32,500 bases of DNA from Prorocentrum cordatum (lineage: Eukaryota > Sar > Dinophyceae > Prorocentrales > Prorocentraceae), in NCBI GenBank assembly GCA_963575745.1, contig CAUYUJ010017989.1, forward strand, positions 74,772 to 107,271. The letters run 5' to 3'. Both the position numbers and the translations under genes were made by a program. The notes beneath the pieces are model-generated. The model was given only the letters and a program-made list of their open reading frames with translations, was not told where the DNA came from and ran no database searches. Below are positions 19,207-32,171 of the stretch, one piece after another (position 1 is the stretch's first letter; every line of letters begins with the position of its first letter).

Positions 19207-19260
19207 AGGGGGGGGGTTAGGGGAGGGGGGGGTTTTGCCGGGGGGAAGGGAGCGACCGGT

Positions 19261-19320
19261 TGTTACTGTGGCCCGTTGGGTGTTAGTGTGGCCCGTTGGG
19301 TGTTAGTGTGGCCCGTCGCG
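19261..19320 (+). repeat. Three exact-length 20-bp units
   Basis: TGTTANTGTGGCCCGTTGGG occurs three times head to tail (the third ends CGTCGCG). An inverted 3 x 20 array with the same unit lies at 20910-20970. Confidence 0.9.
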
Positions 19321-19329
19321 CGGCGGGAT

Positions 19330-19463
19330 GGGAGTTACTGTGGCCCGCGCAGGCCGCTCAATGAAAAGTAATATGTAAAGGTATCTCATGTTAGATCTGG
19401 AGAGATTCGCAACCCCTAAGGGAATGCACTCCCGCGCAGGCAAAAGTGGCCACAGTAACTCCC
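19330..19463. mobile_element. 134-bp foldback with perfect 16-bp ends
   Basis: GGGAGTTACTGTGGCC at 19330-19345 is perfectly reverse-complementary to 19448-19463. CCCGCGCAGG stands just inside both ends (19344 and 19431) as a direct repeat. The interior is lower in GC and codes for nothing. The end shares GTTACTGTGGCC with the 20-bp units next door, so the two are related. Confidence 0.6.
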
Positions 19464-19477
19464 ACCTGGAACCAACG

Positions 19478-19890
19478 TGGTAGTAGTGCTGTGTTAGTGG
19501 TGTGGTGGTCGCTGTGCTGTGTTAGTGGTGTGGTGTTGGTAATGTTGTGTTAGTGGTGTGGTGTTGGTAGTGGCTGGTTGTGCTGTATGCTGTGTTAGAA
19601 GTGTGGTGTTGGTAGTGGTGTGCTGTGTTAGTGGTGTGGTGTTGGTAGTGTTGTGTTAGTGGTGTGGTGTTGGTAGTGTTGTTGAGTTGTTAGTAGGTAG
19701 TAGTGTTGTGGTAGTGGCAGTGGTGCTGTGGTAGTGGTGTTGTGGTAGCGGTGTTGTGGTGTTGTGGTTGTGGTATTGTGGTAGCGGTGTAGTGGTGTTG
19801 TGGTAGCGGTGTTGTGGTGTTGTGGTACTGGTATTGTGGTAGTAGTGCTGTAGTGTGGTAGTACAATGGTGCTGTAGTGTTGGTGTTAAG
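19478..19890. repeat. T/G-only minisatellite (GTGGTGTTGTGGTAGTG)
   Basis: Over 400 bp almost free of C on the plus strand, built from TGTTAGTGGTGTGGTGTTGG early and GTGTTGTGGTAGCG later. Confidence 0.9.
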
Positions 19891-19904
19891 TAATATCGTT
19901 CATA

Positions 19905-20163
19905 AGGAGTACTAGTCCTACGGAGTACTAGCCGCAGGGAGTGCTAGCCCCAGGGAGTACCAGTCCTAGGAATTACTACCCCTAGGGCGTACTCGTCCAA
20001 GGGAGTACTCGTCCTAGGGAGTACTCGCACTACGGAGTACCAGCCCTAGGGAATACTAGTCCTAGGGAGTGCTAGTCCGAGGGAGTGCCAGGTAGTACTG
20101 GCGCTAGGGAGTGCTAGCCCTAGGAAGTACTGGCGCTAGGGAGTGCTAGCCCTAGGGTGTTAG
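19905..20163. repeat. 16-bp quasi-palindromic minisatellite GGGAGTACTAGTCCTA
   Basis: About sixteen units with a strict 16-bp step apart from one longer unit near 20080-20105. Each joins TAGG(G)A on the left to TCCTA on the right around AGTACT/ACTAGT, so single units can fold. Confidence 0.92.
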
Positions 20164-20171
20164 GGACGACG

Positions 20172-20607
<436 letters not shown>

Positions 20608-20806
20608 TATTTCGGGGCTCTTCGGAGAGCCCAAGAAGTCCTCCCACGCTTTCGGAGAGCCCTCTTCGGAGAGCCCCAAGAAGCTCTTCGGAGGCCCCAC
20701 GAGGCTCTTCGGAGAGCCCAAGCGGCTCTTAGGCGGCTGGAAGAAGGTCTTCGGCGGCTCCAAGAGGCTCTTCGGAGAGCACCAGAGGCTCTTCCGAGAG
20801 GCTCTT
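20608..20806. repeat. Hairpin minisatellite GGCTCTTCGGAGAGCC
   Basis: Six to eight units of about 20-33 bp share GCTCTTCGGAGAGCC-CAAG. GGCTCT and AGAGCC pair around a TCGG loop, so a transcript of either strand would carry serial short hairpins. Confidence 0.8.
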
Positions 20807-20875
20807 CGGTGAAGGGGGGGGGGGGGCGGAGCCTTTTTTGGCCCCCCCCCCCCCCCCCCCCCCCCCCCTTCACCG
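20807..20875. repeat. Poly-G/poly-C palindrome
   Basis: CGGTGAAG plus about thirteen G pairs with about 27 C plus CTTCACCG around GGAGCCTTTTTTGGC. It could extrude a GC hairpin or, on the G strand, a quadruplex. C-run length may be an assembly estimate. Confidence 0.8.
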
Positions 20876-20909
20876 TATTCGATAATTAATACACTCCGGA
20901 GGACCTCCT

Positions 20910-20970
20910 GGCCATACTAACACCCACCGGGCCGCAGTAACAACCAACGGGCCGCAGTAACACCTTATCT
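20910..20970 (-). repeat. Inverted 3 x 20-bp array
   Basis: Reverse complement gives GTTACTGCGGCCCGTTGGTT, then two similar units (one with TGGCC for GGCCC). Partner of 19261-19320. Confidence 0.85.
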
Positions 20971-21109
20971 CGGGGAAGGGGGGGGGGGGGGTCCAGCAGG
21001 GGGGAGGGGATTTTCGGAGGGGGTGGGGGGGGAGACCCCCGGGCTCCAGAGGAAAAGGTTGGCAATTTTCCACAGTAAAGCGGCGGTGGATCACGCTTTC
21101 TCATATGTA

Positions 21110-21180
21110 GACATATTGATCCACATGTATATATATACATATATATATGTATATATATATATGTATATATATATATGGGT
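21110..21180. repeat. AT-rich ATATAC/TATATG block
   Basis: ATGTATATATATAC and TA runs. Just left of it, AAAGCGGCGGTGGATCACGC resembles, inverted, the sequence right of the 17.94-18.16 kb AT block. Confidence 0.8.
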
Positions 21181-21584
21181 ATCCTGCATAGATAATCCGA
21201 TCTATAAAGCGAATGATAGCTAGGACAGGTGATGAAACCAGCAAGGAACCCAGAGCCATTGCACATCGCCCGCCTCCCCCTTCCCCCCTAAACCTCCTTC
21301 TCACCCTTAGGGTGGTTCTATCGGTGTATATAGGTATGTGTACGAACTTATGTATGCGTGTATATATTTTTATGTACCTAGATACTCATATATCACTGTT
21401 CGTAAATCTGTATATACATACAGATGCACATGCAGTGCTGACGCTCCGCCAGACGTGCTGGTAGGGCGTGCTGGGCGTTTCACCCGAGACGCTCTCATCG
21501 GTTACGACTTGGAATATCACAATTTCGTGGCTCCCGCCAAAGCGCTGGGCAACTTCGCTTGAAAAAAAAGCCCTTCATTGCTGC
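21181..21584. other. No gene seen
   Basis: Mixed sequence with an AT-rich stretch near 21315-21430 (GTGTATATAGG, CTGTATATACATACAG). No stable reading. Confidence 0.4.
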
Positions 21585-22195
21585 AAAGATGGATGGTGGA
21601 TCGTTATGAAAAAGTGGCCCTCGCTTGAGCGCCGCGCGCAGTCGCTCTCAAAGTTGTTCACCGTCATAGGTAGGAAGGGCGGCCCATGGTTTTAAATGCG
21701 GTTCTCTCAGATACACGCAGGGAGGGCGGCTCCTTTTCAAAATGGGGCTCTCGCTTTCCCGCCTCGCGCATTCGCTTTTCACGCTTCCGCTATCTACCCA
21801 AAACGATGTTTTCATAGGCCTCACGCCCGAGTGCCGCGCACATCCGTCTTACGATTTCCAGCGCTTACACGGGGGGACGGCGCACCGTTTCAAAATGAGA
21901 CTCTCGTTTCAGACGCCCTTGATTCGTATCGCCAGACCTTTGAAACAGCGTTCACCGTTTACAAAGATGGTAGGCGGCTCCTTTTCAAAAGGGAGTTCTT
22001 TATTGACCTCAGCCCGTAAGGCCAGAGGTCCCAGATCGTGCAACAGCGACACGGATGGCGGGAATGTCCTTTCCAAAACGGGGCTCTTGCTTGATACCTC
22101 TTGGATTGCATGATCATGCCGAATGGCTCACAGTCTTTCTTGTCAGAGATGCAGGGCGCTCCCTTCTACAACATCAGGCTCTCGCCTGAGCGGCA
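21585..22195. repeat. Old interspersed-tandem repeat, about seven 45-bp cores
   Basis: Cores near 21585, 21664, 21712, 21867, 21958, 22043 and 22145 share GATGG-AGGGCGGCTCC, TTTTCAAAATGGGGCTC and TCGCTTGAG. Spacing is irregular (about 50-155 bp). The repeat, not a protein, explains the open readings here. Confidence 0.6.
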
Positions 22196-22343
22196 GGCCC
22201 ACTCCAGGCTGGGCGCCTCCGTTAACTCGTGACAAGAAGTGCGTGCAGGGACCCGTGGGGAGGGGCCTTGGCGCGGGAGGGTGTACAGCAACGAAGCTGC
22301 AAGAAGGACCACCTTGAGCTCAAGAGGGGCTCTGGTACTCGGG

Positions 22344-22538
22344 CGAAGGATTGCAAAAAACACCCAGGATTGCAAACAAAAGCCCAGGTGAACGAAGGAT
22401 TGCAAGCCTTCGTTCCAGTTTTTTTTTTTTTTGCAATCCCTAGGTTTTTTTTGCAATCCTTCGTTCAAGGGTTTTTGTTTGCAATCCAGGGTTTTTTTGC
22501 AATCCTTCGTTTTTGCAATCCTGTTTTTTTTGCAATCC
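22344..22538. repeat. Foldback with nine GGATTGCAA/TTGCAATCC motifs
   Basis: The left arm (22344-22405) has GGATTGCAA at 22348, 22367 and 22397. The right side has TTGCAATCC at 22431, 22451, 22479, 22497, 22513 and 22530. Positions 22451-22509 pair with the whole left arm. An inner palindrome GAACGAAGG/CCTTCGTTC sits at 22390-22415, and T-runs separate the right motifs. Confidence 0.88.
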
Positions 22539-22740
22539 GTCGTTGGCTCCAGGTCGGGGTACCCGTTCGTTGCCGAGGCTCGCCGCGGCCAAGACGGCCC
22601 CGTCGTTGCCTATTCGGCGGTCCGTGCGGCAGCACGACGGCTGCACTTTGGCAGCCTCGCTGGTGCCTCGTGGGTCTGCGCTGGTCCTACTCTTGCTCTC
22701 CCCCCTCCCGAATTCGCAGCTCCCTCGCTCCCTCGCTCCT

Positions 22741-23115
22741 GCTACTGCTGCTGCTCCTCCTTTTGCTTCTGCTCTTCCTTCATGTCCCCCTCCTTCTCTA
22801 TATTCTCCTGCTCCTTCTCTATATTCTTCTCGTCTTTCTCTAGATCCTCCTCGTCCTCGTCCTCCTCCTCCTCCTCCTCCTCCTCCTCCTCCTCCTCCTC
22901 CTCCTCCTCCTCCTCCTCCTCCCTTTCGTCCTCACAATGTGGCTGGCAAGAAGCTGTCGCGGTGCAACAAACGTTTTCCTCCTCCTCCTCCGCCTCTTCC
23001 TTCTCCATCTGTTCCTCCTCCGTTTTCTTCTTCCTATCCTCCTCCTCCTTCTCCTCCTTCTCCTCCTTCTCCACCTCCTCCTCTTCCTCCTCCTCCTCCT
23101 CCTCCTCTATATTCT
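22741..23115. repeat. CTC/TCC polypyrimidine tract
   Basis: Pure TCC triplets at about 22850-22922 with more degenerate CTC/TTC on both sides, broken at 22925-22980 by a mixed stretch. The minus strand reads Glu/Lys-rich. Confidence 0.85.
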
Positions 23116-23371
23116 CGTCCTCCCGCTCCTTCCGCTCCTGCTCCCGTCCCCGCTTCCTCCCACTCGGTGCTGGCAGCAGCTCCATGTCACCGGCGGCCAG
23201 CCCCGCGTTCCGGTCGACGCAGGACCCGCACTGGGCGCCGGCAGCCCACCTCCATTCCGGTCTTGGCCAGGCCGAGCCCAGCGGGCACAGGTGTATACCT
23301 CGGGGGCAACGATAGGCCAAGACTCCCTCACAGAGATCCGACGCTGCAAGAATTGGAGCGGGCGGTTTCTT
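23116..23371. other. No gene seen
   Basis: GC-rich spacer between the pyrimidine tract and a dispersed repeat. Both strands are open over short ranges but nothing is recognisable. Confidence 0.4.
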
Positions 23372-23495
23372 GTGGTTTTGACTCTTTTTGGCTGTTTTCG
23401 GCTTCGGGGGGCCCTCGGCGTGAAAAAACGACTCGGGCGAACAACCAGCCCTACGGAAGTGTTCTGGACCTCCGGGGCCCACACATCGAAAAATT
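23372..23495 (+). repeat. Dispersed repeat shared with 31820-31955
   Basis: Order TTTTTGG, GTTTTCGG, GGGGGGCC, AAAAAACGACTCGGG (23422-23436, exact), ACAA, GCCC, GGAAG, GGAC, TCCGGGG, then AAAAAT is repeated at the right of the window in the same orientation. Confidence 0.7.
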
Positions 23496-23727
23496 TGTGC
23501 AGCCAGACGCACGGGGACAGGCCCAGAACCCCTTGAGTCACGAGAATAAGCCCGTCCCCCAGATAGCAAAGCATTCCCCCCCGAACCGTCTAGTGTTGAT
23601 TACCTCCAGCCAAAACAGAGTTGGTAGGGGGAGAGGGGCGGCAAGGCCAAACTTTCTTATTGCGGGGGAAAGATGTGAACCGAAGTTGCTATCTTGTTCT
23701 ACTTTCCTCTTGCGGGGGCAAGCTATT

Positions 23728-27190
<3,463 letters not shown>

Positions 27191-27496
27191 TACTACTGCT
27201 GCTGGTGCTCTTGCTGCTCCTCTCTTCTGTTTCTCCCTAGGTCCCGCCCGAACTTTTCTATCTGTGGCTTTTGTTCTCACCCGAAACGTGCCACCATGTG
27301 CTCTTTCCCGCTCATGTGATGTAGAAAACTGCGAAGCAATAGGTTCTATGAATGATCAACGCTATGTCCCGAGTCAGAGTTTTGGAGGAAATCTTGTCCC
27401 GGGGCCTCTCTCCTCTTCCACCCCTCCCCTCCTCCCCTCCCCTTCTCTCTCCTTTCCCCTCCCCTCCTTGTGATATGTGTGGCAGGGCTAGGTCGT

Positions 27497-27499
<3 letters not shown>
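27191..27499. other. No gene seen; C/T-rich patch
   Basis: Unique-looking sequence to about 27400, then TCCCCTCC-type pyrimidine DNA to 27472. Confidence 0.45.

Positions 27500-27533
<34 letters not shown>
27500..27533. repeat. (GTC)n microsatellite
   Basis: About eleven GTC triplets followed by a T-run. Confidence 0.9.
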
Positions 27534-27729
27534 TTTTTTTTGCGATGGCGACGACGACCTCCTCGTTCCTCGTCGCGCATCCCACGCACGACTTGCTGGC
27601 ACAAGTCGTTTATTATCCCCCCGCGGCCCCGAACTTTATGATCCCCCCTGTGATCATCCAGGGCACGGGGTTATCACGACGGAGAGTTTTTCCGTATTTC
27701 CGGCCTAGGGTCCGTCACGAAACGGTTCA

Positions 27730-27960
27730 GCATACATATCTATAGCTATATTTTCATATGTATCTATATCTATATCTATACATATATCTATATCTATATC
27801 TTTATATCTATATTTATATATGTCTATATCTATATCTATATCTATACATCTATATCTATATCTATATATAGCTATATCTATATATAGATATATCTATATC
27901 TATATATATATACACAGCTATAACTATATCTATAACTATATCTATATATGTATATTTATA
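27730..27960. repeat. (TATCTA)n microsatellite
   Basis: TATATC/TATCTA hexamers with CATA variants; it grades at 27960 into GAGCTATCGGGCTATAGG, the start of the 8-bp array. Confidence 0.92.
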
Positions 27961-28346
27961 GAGCTATCGGGCTATAGGGCTATAGGTCTATATGGCTAAA
28001 AGGCTATAAGGTTATAGGGCTATGATGCTATAAGGCCAAAGGGTTATAGGGCGATTGGGCTAAAGGGATATAGGGCTATAAGTCTATGGTGCCATAGGAC
28101 TATAGGGCTATAGGGCTATTGTGCTATAGGGCTATCGTGCTATAGGGCTATAGGGCTTCAGGGTCATTGGACCATTGGGCTATAGGGCTATGGGGCTATA
28201 GGGCTATAGGGCACCCGGGCACCCGCGCACCCCAGCACCGGAGCACGTGGGCATCCGGGCACCCGGGCACCGGGGCACCTGGACAACCGGGCACCGCAGG
28301 AATCGGCGGCGAGTTTTACCCGGGCACCCGGGTACTGGGGCACCCA

Positions 28347-28428
28347 GGCGTGCCGCCGAAATCGGCGCCACAGCTAGCCTAGATATATGATACCAGAGAA
28401 AAGCCCAATCTGAATCTTTTTAATAATA
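28347..28428 (+). repeat. Conserved spacer S1 of the composite array
   Basis: GGCGTGCCGCCGAAATCGGC, GCCACAGCTA, CCTA, ATATGATACC, GAGAAAAGCCCAATCTGAATC, then a T-run. It marks the return from the C-rich to the AT-richer block. Confidence 0.88.
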
Positions 28429-28731
28429 TAGGGCTTGGGGCTAAAGGGCTATAGGGCTATAGGGCTATATAAGGCTATAGGGCTATAGGGCTATAGGGCT
28501 AGAGGGCTAGAGAGCTATAGGGCTATAGGTGTATAAAGCTATGGAGCTATTAGCGCTATAGGGTTATAAAGCTTCTGGGGCTGTCGGACTATAGGGCTAG
28601 AGGGCTATAGCGCTATAAGGCTCTAGGGTAATAAAGCTATAGGGCTACCGGGCGGGCACCCGGGCACCCCCGGGCACGCCCGGGCACCCGGGCACCCGGG
28701 CACCCGGGCACCCCTGGGCACCCGGGAACCC

Positions 28732-28856
28732 GGGCGTGCCGCGAAAATCGGCGACAAACCTAACCTAACAATATGGATCCGCTAGGACCCCATACAGAGG
28801 CAAGTTCTGATTGGGGAATGACACCTGAGAAAAAACCCAATCTGAATCTTTTTTCG
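28732..28856 (+). repeat. Conserved spacer S2
   Basis: GGCGTGCCGCGAAAATCGGC and AACCTAACAATATGGATCC, then an insertion relative to S1 (GACCCCATACAGAGGCAAG) shared with S4, then CCCAATCTGAATCTTTTTT. Confidence 0.88.
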
Positions 28857-29602
28857 GCTATAGGGCTTTGGGGCTATAGGGCTATAGGACCATAGGGCTA
28901 TAGGTCTATAGGGCTATAGGGCTACAGGGCTATACAGCTACTGGGCGATTGGGCTATAGGGCTATAGGGCTATAGGGCTATCAGGCTATGGGGCTATAGG
29001 GCTATGGGGCTATAAGGCTATAGGGCTATGGGGCTGTAGGACTATCGGGCTATCGGGCTATAGGGCTATAGGGCTATTTCGCTATTGGGCAATTGGGCTA
29101 CAGGGCTATAGGGCTATGAGGTGATAGCGCTACAGGGCTATAAGGCTATAGGGCTATAGGTCTATAGGGCTACTGAACTACAGGGCTATAGGGCTATAGA
29201 GCTATAGGGCTATAGGGCTATTGGGCTATTTGGCGATTGGGCGATTGGGCGATTGGGCTATAATTAGGGCTATAGGGCTTTAGGGCTATAAGGCTATGGG
29301 GCTATAGGGCTACAGGGCTATAAGGCTATAGGGCTATGGGGCTATAGGACTATTAGGGCTATAGGGCTACAGTGTTATAGGGCTATAGAACTATAGAACT
29401 ATAGGCTTATAGGGCTGCAGGGCAATAGGGCCATATGGCTATAGGGCTATAGGGCTATAGGGCTATAGGGCTACAGGGCTATTGGGCTACCGGGCACCCG
29501 GACACCCGGGCACCCGGGCACCTGGGCACCTGGGCACCTGGGCACCCGGGCACCGGGCACGGGGGCACCTGGGCACGCGGGCACCTGGGCACCCGGGCAC
29601 CC

Positions 29603-29690
29603 AGGCGTGCCCCTAAAATCGGCGAACATGACCTAACCATATGATACCGGAAAAAAACCTGGAGAGAAGCCCCAATCATATTTTTTTTAC
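29603..29690 (+). repeat. Conserved spacer S3
   Basis: GGCGTGCCCCTAAAATCGGC, GACCTAACCATATGATACC, GAGAAGCCCCAATCATATT and a T-run; closest to S1 in structure. Confidence 0.88.
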
Positions 29691-30163
29691 GGCTGTGGGG
29701 CTATCGGGCTATAGGACCATAGGGCTACAGGTCTATGGGGTTATAGGGCTATAGGGCTATGGGGCTATAGGGCTATAGGGCTATAGGGCTATAGGACTAT
29801 ATAGGGCTTTAAGGCTATAAGGCTATAGGTCTATAGGCCTATAGGGCTATAGGGCTATAGGGCTATAGGGCTATAAGGTCTTTAGGGCTATAGGGCTATA
29901 GAGCTGTAGGGCTATCAGGCTATGAGGCTATAGGGCTATAGGGCTGTAAGGCTGTAAGGCTATAGGGCTATAGGACTATAGGGCTATAGGGCTACCAGGC
30001 ACCTGGCTCCCGGGCACCCGGGCACCCGGGCACCCAGGCATCCAGGCACCCTGGCACCCAGGCACCCGGGCACCCGGGCACCCGGGCACCGGGGCACCCG
30101 GGCATCCGGGCACCCGGGCACCTGGGCACCCGGGCACCAGGGCACCCAGGCATCCTGGCACCC

Positions 30164-30300
30164 GGGCGTGCCGCCGAAATCGGCGCCACAGCTAACCTGA
30201 CCATACGAATCCGCGCGAGGACCCCTACAGAGGCAAGCTCTGAATGTGGAATGAATCCGCTAGGACCCCTACAGAGGCAAGCTCTGATTGGGGAGCAATA
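30164..30300 (+). repeat. Conserved spacer S4 with a 46-bp tandem duplication
   Basis: GGCGTGCCGCCGAAATCGGC, GCCACAGCTAACCTGACCATA, then GAATCCGC-ACCCCTACAGAGGCAAGC twice (starts 30207 and 30253). The array ends here. Confidence 0.88.
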
Positions 30301-30699
30301 TTGATCTCGGGGTCTGGGGGTGGGGGCAGCGATGGGGGGGCATAGGCTCAGGGGGCGCTTGACGTTCGAGGTTCGAGGTTTTCTGGCGTTTTTGTGGGCT
30401 CCCGTCAGCTTCCCATCATCGGGATGCCTTCCAGTGGCTGCGCCTCGTCGAAAGCGTTTTAGGATTGCCAGAATCGTCCCGAACGGCCGCCGTAGAGCTT
30501 TATGACCCGAAGGCCACGGAACAACGTCAGTGTGGGATAGGCTACGAGGGGGATGCATCGACCCCCAATCGCCCATTCATCGCCGATAGGGGCACGATAG
30601 GCCCGACCTGCCCAGGAACGTGCGGATTTGCTATCGGGGGCCATCGCCGATTCCAGGCCGATATTCTCCCCCTATGCCAGATTTTTTCGGGAAACAGAC
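30301..30699. other. No recognisable gene
   Basis: Mixed sequence. GACGTTCGAGGTTCGAGG is a short tandem at 30361-30378. A weak inverted similarity joins GGATAGGCTACGAGGGGGA (about 30534) and TCCCCCTATGCCAG (about 30666); too weak to call an element. Confidence 0.4.
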
Positions 30700-30891
30700 C
30701 ACAACAACCAATGACATAAACGTACAAACTCGGAGGCCAGCGCGGATTCCCAGGATCAGCGCTGGGGTCCTCTAAGGGCGCCTCCGGCGCCGCCCCTGGC
30801 GCGCTCCGCGCGCCCGGGACGGGGGTTCAGCGCCGATCTGAGAAATCCGCGCGGACCTCAGAGTTTTTGTGTTTATGTCATTGTTTGTTCC
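30700..30891. mobile_element. Foldback (MITE-like) element, copy 2, most complete
   Basis: The arms run outward from the GC core: left AACAACCAATGACATAAAC, CAAACTCGGAGG, CGCGGATTCC, GATCAGCGCTGGGG; right, inverted, CAGCGCCGATCTGAG, CCGCGCGGACC, TCAGAGTTTTTG, GTTTATGTCATTGTTTG. That gives arms of roughly 80 bp. The core (GGCGCCTCCGGCGCCGCCCC) is the reverse complement of the core in copy 1, so the two copies are in opposite orientation. No coding content. Confidence 0.82.
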
Positions 30892-30928
30892 CCCGAGGTT
30901 TATCGTGCACACCCCTGGGGAGGATGCA

Positions 30929-30955
30929 GGATCGAGGATCGAGGATCGAGGATCA
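30929..30955. repeat. GATCGAG heptamer repeat
   Basis: Three GATCGAG units followed by GATCAAG. Confidence 0.85.
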
Positions 30956-30959
30956 AGTT

Positions 30960-31523
30960 GGCTTCCTTTCTCGGATCGTCAAAAGTTATTGCTTTGGCAA
31001 CGGGATCAGGTGGAGCGGTGCAGGACAAATTAGTACGTCACCTTCGCGAGGATGACAAGCGCAGCTCGAGAAGCGCAACTCGCGCGAGGATCGAGGAGCA
31101 GGTTCTTTGTTTGACGTTTTCGGCTCTTCATCTTGGCCTCCGCGCGGGGGACTGTGCTGAGGCCTCCAGGGGGCCCCAAAGGGGTCCAGCGTCCCGAAGA
31201 CGTCGCTGCGGTCGTCTCTGTTCGTCTCCTCGGGGTTGGTCCTCGCTGGCCGCCCGCCGCGGGCCTCCAGAGACTGTCAGAGGGGGACGGCTCGAGAGCT
31301 CGAGAGCAGAAGCTGGCGGGGTAGGCAGCGTGCATTTTGCAGCACTACGGGCAGCACGGATAGCAAGGATGAGCGATTTTCCAAGGTTGCCCGCTTCGGC
31401 CCACCTCGAGGATCGCCCCCCCAGGGTTTCGTCGGCGCAGGCGTCGGGCCCGCCCAGCTTGTCTCGCTGGCGGTCGGGCTCCCCAAGGGAGTCCGCCGAG
31501 GCGGCACCACCACTGCCAGCGCA
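30960..31523. other. No confident gene
   Basis: GC-rich with open readings in several frames, for example 31133-31324 and the stretch before the GAG tract at 31524; none recognisable, and frames compete. Confidence 0.35.
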
Positions 31524-31598
31524 CGAGGAGGAGGAGGAGGAGGAGGAGGAGGAGGAGGAGGAGGAGGAGGAGGAGGAGGAGGAGGAGGAGGAGGAGGG
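31524..31598. repeat. (GAG)n microsatellite
   Basis: Twenty-five GAG triplets. Confidence 0.97.
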
Positions 31599-31819
31599 TT
31601 CCTTGTGGTCGAGCCCCTACTCTAGGGCGGCCCGCCGTCCCGCGGGGCGCGGGCGGGGCCCCCCGGGCCGCAGAGTGCAGGGGACGGGAGGCGGCCTCGC
31701 GATGGCGGCAGGTGCTGTGGTTGTCCGCGCGCGGTGGCCCGCGGAGGGCGCGATCAGGACAGCCCCTGTGAAGGGCAGCGGATTTCTCCCCAGACATGCT
31801 CGCGTCGTAAAGAATTCAG
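31599..31819. other. No gene seen
   Basis: Very GC-rich spacer without repeat or recognisable reading. Confidence 0.4.
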
Positions 31820-31955
31820 GACGGAGGTTTTTCACCGTTTTCGGGCTCTGGGGGCCTTCGCCGGGCCTCGGGACCGTCAAAAAACGACTCGGGATGACAA
31901 ACCGGCCCCGGGGGAAGGGTCGGGACTTCCGGGGGCGCCGCCCTGAAAAAATCAG
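31820..31955 (+). repeat. Dispersed repeat, second copy
   Basis: Partner of 23372-23495; AAAAAACGACTCGGG is exact at 31879-31893, and GGAAGGGTC, GGACTTCCGGGGG and a final AAAAAAT follow in the same order. Confidence 0.7.
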
Positions 31956-32171
31956 GACGTCGCATGTCTGGGTCTTCCTGGTTGCGTTCGAAGAAACATG
32001 TTTGCCGTGACTTGGGGCCCCGGGGCATCTCAACCCTTCCCCCGGGATCCGGAGGCACCAGGAGCAGTGCAGAGCTGGCTTCCCGCCTCGTGTTGCTCGG
32101 GCCGCCCAAGGCCCGGGCCTCTCGTCCGCCGCGATGTATGGGGCGGACGAGACGGGAGGTCCGGGGTGACC

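Larger units (their letters stand above)
27961..30165. repeat. Composite 8-bp minisatellite: GGGCTATA and GGGCACCC blocks
   Basis: Long GGGCTATA blocks (with AGG, GAT and CAT variants) alternate with GGGCACCC blocks at about 28208-28346, 28650-28733, 29490-29604 and 29994-30165. Both units are 8-mers beginning GGGC. Each GGGCACCC block is followed by a conserved spacer listed separately. Minus readings over the C-rich blocks give PGARVPGC repeats, not a protein gene. Confidence 0.95.

Noticed and set aside
22742-23569. 275-codon minus-strand Glu/Lys-rich reading
   Set aside because: Mostly the CTC tract; its start lies in a dispersed repeat that also occurs at 31.8 kb.
27961-30165. Telomere or phage T7 promoter resemblance (CTATAGGG)
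   Set aside because: The unit is GGGCTATA, not TTTAGGG; the T7 likeness is limited to the last eight bases and follows from the repeat.
28208-30300. CRISPR-like repeat/spacer layout
   Set aside because: The units are 8-bp tandem repeats without unique spacers, and the conserved stretches are repeats of each other.
30958-32010. 350-codon plus-strand reading
   Set aside because: It starts on a non-ATG codon, runs through a GAG microsatellite and ends inside a dispersed repeat.
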